Positions 1 through 8,379 of a stretch of DNA of 25,651 nt are shown here, one piece after another. The notes beneath the pieces were generated by a model. The model saw only the letters and a program-made list of their open reading frames with translations. It was not told where the DNA came from and did not search any database. The stretch's first letter is position 1. Each line of letters opens with the position of its first letter. A program made the translations under genes and the position numbers. The stretch comes from Porogramme epimiltina (taxonomy: Eukaryota; Basidiomycota; Agaricomycetes; Polyporales; Polyporaceae): assembly GCA_900155495.1 (NCBI GenBank), contig FTLJ01000228.1:1-25651 (forward strand), given 5' to 3'.

Positions 1-2
1 CG

Positions 3-69
3 CATTACCGGGACCTTACTATCCTGGTGCCCTTTTGCTGATGATGGAGGAGGACGCGCTCCGTTTATA
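3..69 (-). promoter_or_regulatory. possible core promoter and start codon of a gene running off the left edge
   Basis: On the minus strand a TATAAA box (69 to 64) is followed about 60 nt later by an ATG (5 to 3) that would open a reading frame leaving the window. The DNA between them is moderately pyrimidine-rich on the minus strand, as in fungal core promoters. The coding part lies outside the window, so no product can be named. The spacing resembles that of the second transporter, whose TATA box lies about 76 nt before its ATG. This is inference from two short signals only. Confidence 0.3.
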
Positions 70-537
70 GCGCACACGCGCGTTGCGGGCAGGTGGACCG
101 CTTACGCAAAGTTACGTGATGACACGTGCCGCTCGAGTTGATAACGAGTTTGCCCCTCAGGATCGGTGTGTGGAGCAAGGGGAATGAGGTCGAATACATG
201 CCGGGACTCCAATGCTCGTTGATATCAATGTAGCCTGACTGACACTGTCTGGGAATTCCATTGCTCGGGGAACTTTTCATGCCTGCAGAGGAGCTTCTCA
301 ATCTGAAACTGAGCCATTCATATCAATCCCTTTGCCCGTGACGCCGCTCGCACTCTACGCGGCCCTTCTATGTGGTGGCTGCGCTGAGATATCTAGGTGA
401 GCGCTGGCTGTCGCCTGTTCGGCGGAAGTCAGCAAATGCATTTGTAGCACAGCCACACTGAAATGCACGAGGATCCTAGGGGTGTACCCTGGGATTTGGA
501 ATCCTGCGACTTACTTGTCTGTCTGCGCAATTGTGAT
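70..537. other. intergenic region, no gene seen
   Basis: This stretch lies downstream of the C2H2 gene's stop codon and upstream of the putative left-edge promoter. It must contain the C2H2 3' UTR and the upstream region of any left-edge gene. The open frames here (up to 78 codons) have no recognisable domain or splice structure. No repeat or RNA gene was noticed. Confidence 0.6.
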
Positions 538-1845
538 TTATAGGTGTTTGGTGGCCATATGGGCATGCAAGTCGGCCTTGCGTCTGAACCCGCGGCACGC
601 CTTAGGGCATCCCTCGACAGAACAGGTATAACGGCGTATGTCGAGGTGGACGCTCTCGTAGTGCTCTTTCGTATTATTGCTCCGCGCCGAATCTAGACAG
701 ATACAACACTGTTATCAGGCAAGTCAGGAAGTGAGGATGGCAAGCGACCTACTGTAGATACAGCCCTTCCACCAACAAGGGTACTTCCTGGTCTTTGATT
801 GGGTCCGTTTAGAACGCTTGGCTTTCGGCGGCTTCGAAGGGCCCCCAGGGACCGCGTGGGATGCCACTCGGCGAGAGGGTTCAGCGAAGTGCTGTACTTG
901 GGGCGCATAGGGATGCGATTCGATGACAACCACCTGTTGAGGAGGCGTGCACAGAAGAACACGTTCATCGGGAGGGTGCATGATGGGTTTGGTGTCTTCT
1001 TCGGTGACGATGGACATAAAATCCGCAAGGGGAGCACTATGTGGAGAATGTGAGGCAACTGGCCACGCCGCAGCGGACCCGAGTACCTGAGGGTCGATGC
1101 TCATTGATATGTCCAAGGCACAACCGGCCATGGGGTGCAGGGGTGCACCATTTGTGATTGGTTCATACGAACCACTGCTAATGCCCGAGGGAGTAGCAGA
1201 GGCAAAGCCAGGCCCACCGGCATGGAGTGAAGATGTGAGGTCATACAGCTCCTCGAACGAGGGGGAGGAGCTGCCGACCGAACCATGCCTGCCCACAATG
1301 GACGCATCCTGGTCGTGTGGCATCCACTGGAGGCAGGCATTGTCGTTGGAGGGAAGGGATGGACCGAAGGACATGCCCAACTCACAGCCCTCGTTCACAT
1401 AGCACCTCTCGTAGGAGTAACCCAGCGGGTCCATTTGGCACAACCCATTCCCATCAAATTGGTCTTCGTCGAGAAGTCTCGGAGTGATGACCATCTGTGA
1501 GGATGGTGAGGACGAATAACCGTCCGATCCAGAAATGACGGATGCGGTGTCCCTGGAGTAAGCCGAGGCCGTATTGAGGCCGTATTGAGGCAGCCCAGCC
1601 CCATTAGTGTAGTTGTACGACCCCGGAGAGCTGGGAGGGGTTATAGTGTACAAGCTAAATGTCGAATCAGAGATGCTGTCGACATATCGACAGAAGTCGA
1701 CGAAGGGCCCAGGATACTCGGGGTCTCCATCACCACCAGAAGAGGAGTGTTGTTGCATAACGATCTGCTGAGGCATCATGCCGCATAGGAAGGGTGGGTC
1801 TGGGTCATAGGGCGGGGAATTGGCAGAGTTGTACGTGTAGCCCAT
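538..1845 (-). CDS. C2H2 zinc-finger transcription factor (two C-terminal fingers)
   Basis: There are two exons, 1845..753 and 692..538, joined across a 60-nt intron (donor GTAGGT, acceptor TCTAG, CTGAC-type branch site), giving 415 aa. Splicing completes the first finger: C357-x4-C362-x12-H375-x4-H380. The second finger carries C388, C393, F400, L406, H409 and H414 with a slightly enlarged loop, a spacing common in fungal C2H2 regulators. The protein ends one residue after the last His. Residues 1 to about 340 are low-complexity, rich in Ser, Pro and Gly, and probably form a disordered activation region; a basic Lys/Arg patch precedes the fingers and may be a nuclear localisation signal. The start is the first ATG, about 62 nt after an AT-rich TATA-like site. 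The DNA-binding class is clear but the target genes are unknown. It lies next to a GH51 arabinofuranosidase gene on the same strand, so a pathway-specific role is possible but unproven. Confidence 0.85.
1565..1591. repeat. 11-bp tandem duplication inside the C2H2 coding region
   Basis: The unit GAGGCCGTATT occurs twice in a row (1565-1575 and 1576-1586), followed by a partial third copy. The unit is not a multiple of three, so the two copies are read in different frames (about residues 84-92). The gene stays open across it, so any expansion or contraction by one unit would break the gene. Confidence 0.8.
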
Positions 1846-1906
1846 GGTCCTCTGGTTAGGTGGGGGGGAGACTCGGATGGGACGCTACCGTAGTCGTGCG
1901 CGACTC

Positions 1907-1913
1907 ATAAATA
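1907..1913 (-). promoter_or_regulatory. TATA-like element of the C2H2 gene
   Basis: Reads TATTTAT on the minus strand, about 62 nt before the ATG at 1845. The match to TATAWA is weak; position is the main support. Confidence 0.35.
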
Positions 1914-2372
1914 CTGGCTCTAGGTACCGCAGCCCGTCGCATCCAGGCTCCCGGGCCGTATGTCCCCACCGCGAGCTCTGCGATTTCAAGAAGGGTCCTA
2001 GACTTTGATCAGAAACTTTGAAGCTAGAGAAGATAGTCGGGAAAGGGTCTACGGAAGAGCGGACTACTCACATGAGTCTTGCCGCAGACGAACCGCCTCA
2101 GCCCCTTCGGTGAACCTATGCCAGCATTCCTCTTAATCCACTGAGTCGTAACAGCGCACGCGGGACATTCTCAGAGGCGAATGTATAGATTGCGGGAGGA
2201 GCACATCATACGAGAGTGTGGATGACCAGTGACTGCGATGTCGACGATGAGCTCGTTGGTGCCACGGTATTTAAGACTCCGCTACCGCAGAGCCCATCAG
2301 AATTTGGGCGCCTCTTGAAGCTTGAGGCCTCCTCTATTTCCCCAAACTACAACCATTGCGTCGTACCCTATT

Positions 2373-2390
2373 GAATGCCTCGAGGCATTC
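2373..2390. repeat. 18-bp perfect palindrome
   Basis: The sequence GAATGCCTCGAGGCATTC equals its own reverse complement over 18 bp. It has no spacer, so as DNA it fits a symmetric dimeric protein-binding site better than an RNA hairpin. It overlaps an ATG at 2375 on the plus strand and lies about 180 bp beyond the GH51 stop codon. Confidence 0.9.
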
Positions 2391-2573
2391 CCTCCTATCA
2401 CTTCAACGCCTTGACCTATGCCAAATATCATTCATGCGTCTCCACATACGAGTTGGAGAAATCAATGGCTGTGGGGTGCTGCGGAAGTCTCATGCGTGAA
2501 GGGTGGGGTTGCGGTGAAGAGCCAGACGTGAGTTTGTATTCGGATTCTTGCAGGCCCGTTCTCGGAGTACATT

Positions 2574-4482
2574 CTACTCGAGGCCCAGAACAAGTAACGT
2601 GAACGAATGCTCCCTGAACGTCCACTCCCCGCCCCATTCCGCCGACCGCGTCTTCACGACGACCTCGTTTTCGTGCCCCCATCCATTCCTCGCCTTCACG
2701 TCGGCATGCCAAAGTTCATGCACCTCGACTTTGCCTACGACTTTCTCGAACGCGATGCGTAAAGGAACCCGATAGGTTTTCCTCTCATCCCTATTTACGA
2801 CCGCCACCCGCAAACTCCGCGTCTTCGTCGTGGGATCGACGTGCAGGACGGCGGATGCGTCGAGCTCCCTCGGCTTGTCCTTGATGCTAGATGTCCATGT
2901 TGGAAGGGTCTCTCCCTCAAAAGCCGGAGACGACACGGAGATTTGCACCGAGGTCCCCCCTCGCATGTATCGCGAGAACAGGTACAGGGGCCAGTAGATC
3001 GTCTGTCTGAACAAACTCGTGGGGCTGACGCGGAGTGGACATCAGCAGACTTCGACGCCGACTGCAAACGACCTGACCTGGTGATCAGAGGCGAAATGAC
3101 GTTCACGCTTTGCGCGATGCAGGCAATGTCGACGATATCTGCTTGTCGGATGAAGACGTTCAGCCACGAAGCCATGGCGAGGGCGTCGGCGAAGTTGTAA
3201 AATTGCTCAAGCCCGTTCTGTGGGGTCCCTAAGGCTAGGTGAGCGAAGGTGCGGCGCGTCCCAGACAACTAGCTGCTTACCAACCGTCTCGTCCCAGACC
3301 CCGTACTCATCGAAGGCAATCTTGATGGGCTTGCTGACCCTTCGGGAGAAACGCTGTTTCAGATGGTCAGTAACGGTGTGTCGTAGCGCAAACCGTCCTA
3401 CTCACCGCTTGTTTGATCAGCCCTTTGCAGGTTTCGATCAAGTACTCCGCGCAGTCAGGACCATAGACCGTGCGCCCATACTCTCTTTCCACCTGCGTTC
3501 TATCCCTTGGACCAAAACCGGTGTATAGGTGGATGCTGTGTATGATGGTCGGCGCGGCGCACCTCTGACATCAACTGTCCAGCTCACCTGTGCATGTCTA
3601 CCTTGTCCACCAGCTCATTTAGAACGACGCCGTCCCAGTGGTCCACCCCAGTCTCTCCACATCCAATCAACACGACGCTGGGATCGACCAGGCGAATAGC
3701 GTGCGCCCATTGGCGCGCCTTCGTCGCATACGCCGACGCGGTCTGTTGTCCCACCTGCCACTCCCCCCACACCTCGTTCCCTAGCCCCCAATATTTGACG
3801 CCATGAGGCTCGTCGCGACCCGTGTTCTGCCGACGAAGATTCGCATAATATCTGCATCCATAGTGGGTATCTGTGCGCCTCCTATGGACGAAGTACTCAC
3901 GTATCTCCCGTCCCATTACAGTACTCAATCCAGTTCAGCGCGTCCTCTAACGTGCCAGTTCCCATATTGACCACGATATAGGGCTCAATCTTTGCTGCGC
4001 GACACCAGGCAAGGAACCTACACGCGAAGATCGTGAGTAAATCTTAGCTCCATTCCACAGTACACGCTTGGGACTCACTCGTCTGTCCCGAAAAGGTTGC
4101 TTTCTTCCCCTCCCCAAGCCAATTCTGGCCGCCTTCGCCTCTGCTCCCTAGGGCCGATACCATCCTTCCAGTTGTACGAGCTCACATAATTGCCTCCCGG
4201 CCAGCGCACGAGCGGTACTTGGAGCTCGTCGCGTAGCACTGCTAGGACATCGGCGCGGAAACCCTCCGGGGTGAGGAGCTCCGCCGGCGTCTCAGTAAAC
4301 TGATCCGGAAGACATGGAGTACGAGGCGAATACGGGAATGTTGTAGGTGTGGCCGGGAGAATGCCACCGTATATGCAGCGTCCGAGATGCTCGAGGAAGC
4401 CGGAGAAGATGAGGGGCGAGACGGGCGCAATGGGCGCGCTGGGGAAGACGTCGATCATCGGTGCGGGTTGAGGTTCAGACAT
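2574..4482 (-). CDS. GH51 alpha-L-arabinofuranosidase, probably intracellular
   Basis: Hydrolyses terminal alpha-L-arabinofuranosyl bonds of arabinoxylan and arabinan fragments. The exons are 4482..4079, 4017..3901, 3851..3588, 3535..3406, 3353..3281, 3228..3078 and 3024..2574, with introns of 49-61 nt whose phases all agree, giving 529 aa. The N-terminal FSGFLEHLGRCIYGG and RWPGGNYVSSYNW motifs and the GLGNEVWG motif are those of the GH51 (beta/alpha)8 catalytic domain. The acid/base is Glu200 in GNE and the nucleophile is Glu321 in FDEYGVW. A C-terminal beta-sandwich domain follows QSVNVISPL and ends close to the stop, which is normal length for the family. The N-terminus is Pro-rich with no signal peptide, matching the intracellular branch rather than secreted GH51 enzymes. 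It is transcribed divergently from the MFS sugar transporter at 5195, which suggests import followed by internal hydrolysis. Retaining mechanism and substrate class are known for the family; the exact substrate is not visible. Confidence 0.95.
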
Positions 4483-5194
4483 CTTGACTGACTCGTCCTC
4501 TTACGTGTAGCTGCGAGGAAGAAGTACAGACGGCCTGGTGGACGCAAGAAGAAGGAGGCGGGGGGTTGATCGTATCTGGATGCCCCGCACCATCCTCGAT
4601 ATCCGGCTGGGAGTTCGTACGGGGACGAGAGCGGGCGGGCCGTGGGCCCTGATGGAGCCGGCGGCCCGCTTAATGACGTTTTCGCGAAGAAATCCCGCCC
4701 GGCTGCGCCGTCCGTCCCGCCCTATTAGTGCCCCACAATACCCCGGATCGCCTCACCCCCTGACGGCTCTAGCCTAACCTTGTACGCGAGCCGATCCGCC
4801 CTTTGTTTATCGAGCGCAACTCGCTCATGCGCTCTCCTAGCAACAAGTGCTAGTGACCTCTCGTGTACTAGGCAGAGTCGAAGGGTCATGTTACACCTTC
4901 CCATGCCGTCATAGCGGTACCGCCCACTATCCAGGCGGTCCGCAGGTCGTCACATGAACAACCTGGGCGTCGCCGTGATGCATACTCCCCTGCGTTGACG
5001 TCCTCACAAGCATTTGGGGCTCTGCTCGGGTTCCTCGTACCTGGAAGACGTTGATGGAAGCGTAGCACCGGGGGTGGGGTGCTCCTATATAATGTGAACA
5101 GCGTTTGTGTTGGAATTTGGGCTCGCCCTGTGCTTCTCGCTCACCGCCTGAGACTTCGCTCAGGGCCGCACGTCACTGCCTACGTGTCTCGACA
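4483..5194. promoter_or_regulatory. divergent promoter region shared by the GH51 and MFS genes
   Basis: This 712-bp region separates two start codons pointing away from each other. On the MFS side there is a TATATAA box (5086-5092) with a GTGGGG motif (5074-5079) just before it. In the middle, CCCCAC (4731-4736) and CCCCGG (4741-4746) lie side by side; these fit the SYGGRG consensus of the Cre1/CreA carbon catabolite repressor on the opposite strand. No clear TATA box was found on the GH51 side. Such short motifs are frequent by chance in GC-rich DNA, so regulation by glucose is a guess. No gene was found within the region. Confidence 0.5.
5086..5092 (+). promoter_or_regulatory. TATA box of the MFS transporter gene
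   Basis: TATATAA lies 103 nt before the ATG at 5195, with pyrimidine-containing DNA in between. The ATG has A at -3 (acaATG), a favourable context. Confidence 0.55.
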
Positions 5195-7394
5195 ATGCCT
5201 CTTCATCCCAAAGTAAGCTTGGTTCACCCCGATTGGATCTTCATCCACTGATCCCCGTGATAGGTTTACACCTGGCTCTGCGGACTCTTCGCAGCGCTAG
5301 GGTCGGTGACGTTTGGATACGACCTAGGCATCATTGCCTCCGTGCTGGTGAGTCGCTCTGAGATGCTTTTCGTCTGCCTTGCCGTTATAAATGGATGACA
5401 CGCTATTCAGCCCTCAGAGGACTTCTTAAAGACCACGGGCAACCCAGATGCTACCGCTCAAGGCTTAATCGTAGGCTGCCTGCTCCTCGGAGCTTTTGCA
5501 TCGTACGTCGTACGCCCGTGTAGCATGGGCCCCTTCATTGACAACCGCCTAGAAACGTCTATGTGGGCTCTCTAGCAGATTGGGTGGGGCGACGTGTGGC
5601 GATCCTCGTCGGCTGCGTCGTCTTCCTCCTCGGGGGGGCCTTTCAGGCCGGCGCGCAGAACATCCACTACATGTACGGGGGGCGGTTCCTCGCAGGTATG
5701 GGGATCGGCATGTTGGCGATGCTCGCGCCGTTGTACCAAGCGGAGATCGCGCACCCTAGCATCCGTGGGAGGTTGACGACGTTGCAGCAATTCATGCTCG
5801 GTATCGGTGCCCTCATTGCGTCCTTCATCGGATACGGGTGCTTCCACGGACTGACTGGGCAGGCGCAATGGCGGATTCCACTAGGTGCGTTGATTCGTCC
5901 ACAGTAGGGGTGCTCGACCGCTGATGCAGACTTGACCAGCGATACAGCTCCTCCGTAAGCACCGCAGTGACAGTTATTGAAAGCCCCCCGTACTAAATAC
6001 CCCAATTAGCTGCCGTCCCTCTGGCCTTCTTCATTCTGTAAGCTCGTCGTCTTCTCGTGTCTCTCCTCCTAACGAGTTGTCGGCATAGGTTACTCCCTGA
6101 AAGCCCGCGTTATCTGGCCATGAAGGGCCGTAACGAAGAGGCCTTGTACGTTCTCGCGAGGCTCCATGCCCACGGAGACATCCACGATTCTTTTGTCGTG
6201 AGCGAGCACAAGGAGATCCTTGCTCAAGTGCAGATCGAACAGCAAGAGACGCGAGACGCGTGGACGCAGCTTTTCACTGTCAAGAGCAATTTCAGACGAC
6301 TTGTGCTTGGCGTTGCCATCCAATTCAGGTGCGATTGTGGCTGCTTGACTTGAACTACTCGTGTATTTCTTACGCGCCATCTTAGCATTCAGATGACGGG
6401 TGTCAGCGTGATCCAGTATTACGCTCCGCGGATCTTCGAAAGCATCGGAATCGACACATCGACGACGCTGGGTCTACAGTCCGGGAACTCCGTTATCGCG
6501 CTCATTGGGGAAGGGTTGTGTATCTGGTTCATAGATCGTCTCGGTCGCCGTCGCCCTTTCATTTGGGGCAACGCTCTGTCGGGGCTCACATTTGTCATCG
6601 GCACCATTCTCATCGCCGTATTCCCAGCGGAGACAAACAACCACAATGCGAGCAGAGCGTTTGTCTCAATGACGTGGCTGGTGAGTTGGTGTCCAAGGAT
6701 CTTCCAAGTGGATCGCTAACGAATCATATAACAGTTCAATCTAGCTTTCTCGTCCTGCCTAGGGCCTTTATCCTGGGCGGTACGTCTGTTACTACGTCTA
6801 TCCCTCGCCACCTTTGACCAGGACCGGTTTTAGATCCCCGTTGAAATGTTCAACAGCGCGACACGCGCAAAGGCTACTGCAATCACGTCGTCTGCGGCCT
6901 GGATCTCTAACTGTAAGTCCTATTCCTAACTTGGCTACCTGCTTGCCTACTTACCGGGTTCGTTACATTAGTTATGATCGCCCAAGTTTCACCCATTGCG
7001 TTCGATAAAGTTGGTATGTGTAGCCTCACTCCCTTTCGAATTGACCCGTGAATCGCTCGCAATCAACAGGATGGAAGTACTATATCGTCTTTGCGATCTG
7101 CGGTTTCACCAACGCTCTCTTCTTCTGGGTAAGGGAACGCTTCATCTAAAATGTATAAGGACCTCACGTCAAATAAACATATAGGCGTTTTTACCCGAGA
7201 CGAAAGGGATCCCGCTTGAAGAATTGGACGCGTACTTCGACACTGTACCTGTCTTCGTGCCAGGGTCCGAAGTCTACGTACCAGACGCCGGGGCACGTGA
7301 AGAGGAGTTGCGCCAGGGAAAGGTTATGGTCCCCGATGGCGCTGAATCTGAACTCGTCGATGAGAAGCATGACGACATTCAGCATGTGGCGTAG
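5195..7394 (+). CDS. MFS sugar transporter (sugar porter family)
   Basis: Twelve-helix plasma-membrane sugar importer. The exons are 5195..5212, 5264..5347, 5411..5502, 5553..5884, 5940..5954, 6010..6037, 6089..6328, 6386..6680, 6735..6779, 6834..6912, 6972..7013, 7070..7128 and 7185..7394; all phases agree and give 512 aa. Family signatures: GSLADWVGRR (70-79), YQAEIAHPSIRGR after helix 4, PESPRYL (193-199) before the central loop, DRLGRR (320-325), IPVEMF near 384 and PETKG (447-451), followed by a short acidic C-terminal tail. The fifth exon is only 15 nt (5 codons); without it the conserved helix-6 stretch WRIPLAIQLLPAV loses its middle. The first exon has 6 codons. The gene is divergent from the GH51 gene. 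Proton symport of a hexose, pentose or small oligosaccharide is usual for this family; the substrate cannot be read from the sequence. Confidence 0.93.
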
Positions 7395-7792
7395 TGGATT
7401 GTACAATGCGCTCTGTTCATTTCTTTTTGTAACCTCTGGAACTTGGGTGACCATCACGAATACCTAGCTTCGGGGCGCTCCATCTCGCTATATCAATATG
7501 TATTAGTACCTCAACCTGCATTGAATGAACCGGAACACTTTTCCGAAGGAGACGTATGGAGTGGCCCTGCCGATACCGCAGCACTCACGAGTTACCGTGA
7601 CAGCATTACTGCGGGTAACATAATCACGATAACTTTAGTGCGACGTCGCCTTCGTACCTTCACTTTTCGCTTTCAGTAATCATCCCGTCTACCCTCATAC
7701 CCTACACGAGGTAAGCATAGTCATCCTCTAGGATCCACTACATTGCTACATACGTTAACTTCGACCTTGTCTGCGCCGGCTCGGCACAGCGA

Positions 7793-7846
7793 ACTAAGCG
7801 TATGCTAGATTGAAGAGTCAGTGGTTCGCCGTAGCATATACTTAGT
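7793..7846. repeat. imperfect inverted repeat (15-bp arms, 24-nt loop)
   Basis: The left arm ACTAAGCGTATGCTA (7793-7807) pairs with the right arm TAGCATATACTTAGT (7832-7846) through 13 Watson-Crick pairs, one G-T pair and one mismatch. It lies about 400 bp beyond the MFS stop and about 420 bp before the F-box ATG. It could be a remnant of a small transposon's ends, a protein-binding site or a folded RNA; no target-site duplication is obvious. Confidence 0.7.
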
Positions 7847-8151
7847 GATATGGCAACCCAAGCCCGAAGCCCTCAGGAGCCCAGAGATCCTGGACTCACA
7901 AGCTTAACTCCTGCCCAGCAGTAATAAAGCCTTAGTGGGGCCAGGGCCGAGCTCAAACCTTAACGTTCACCGTCACTGGTATCTAGGTTGCCTTTTTACA
8001 CAGACGCTGAGAATACTGGCGCATCATTTATGTGATCGGCCGAGCTCAGCCCGACTACGTGCAGCGCGGTTAAAATGATGATCTGGCGCAACATCAGTGT
8101 TCTGCTTCTTTCCCTTGCTTCACCGGAATACCTCCTTCAGCTAGCATCCCA

Positions 8152-8157
8152 TATAAG
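8152..8157 (+). promoter_or_regulatory. TATA box of the first F-box gene
   Basis: TATAAG lies 118 nt before the main ATG at 8270 and follows a pyrimidine-rich run (8100-8135). It would place the transcription start before the upstream ATG at 8239. Confidence 0.45.
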
Positions 8158-8238
8158 CTTACGAGTGACAGCCCACGTGCGGTAAGTGAGATTCTCTTCT
8201 CAAGCTCATTATCACCGAACCGCAGCTCAGTAAACTTG

Positions 8239-8379
8239 ATGGCTTCGGATCACGCACTCCAGGACCGTTATGTCAGTGGGGCTGAATGTACTAGTCAACC
8301 GAACATCGATATCCAAGTCTGCTACCCCACCAAAGGGAGGCAATCTACTGCCGATCGACATTGTATACGACATCATTGA
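8239..8379 (+). other. upstream ORF overlapping the F-box start codon
   Basis: An ATG at 8239 opens a 46-codon frame that ends with TGA at 8377-8379, overlapping the first 110 nt of the main F-box frame in a different frame. Its ATG has T at -3 and G at +4 (weak to medium context), while the main ATG has G at -3. If both lie in the mRNA, the upstream frame should lower translation of the F-box protein by leaky scanning. It may be absent if transcription starts after 8241. Confidence 0.45.

Larger units (their letters stand above)
1846..2573. other. intergenic region between the C2H2 and GH51 genes
   Basis: This 728-bp gap holds the C2H2 promoter on its left and the GH51 3' UTR on its right. 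On the plus strand there is a TATTTAAG element near 2266-2275, a pyrimidine-rich run near 2325-2345, and an 18-bp perfect palindrome (2373-2390) that contains an ATG opening a 75-codon frame (2375-2602) with no recognisable domain. These could mark a small plus-strand transcript running into the 3' end of the GH51 gene. No established gene was recognised. Confidence 0.55.
7395..8238. other. intergenic region with an imperfect hairpin
   Basis: Holds the 3' UTR of the MFS gene and the promoter of the first F-box gene. Apart from a 15-bp imperfect inverted repeat (7793-7846) nothing coding or structured was recognised; open frames here are short and lack domains. A CACGTG hexamer lies near 8173. 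Confidence 0.6.

Noticed and set aside
2528..2553. GTGAGT..TTGCAG on the plus strand looking like an intron
   Set aside because: It is only 26 nt, below the minimum for fungal splicing, and joining it yields a frame antisense to the GH51 gene without a domain.
3241..3300. Reading straight through the GH51 exon 5 donor
   Set aside because: The frame stops soon after and loses the conserved segment; the GTAAGC..CTTAG intron restores VWDETVGTPQNGLEQFYN.
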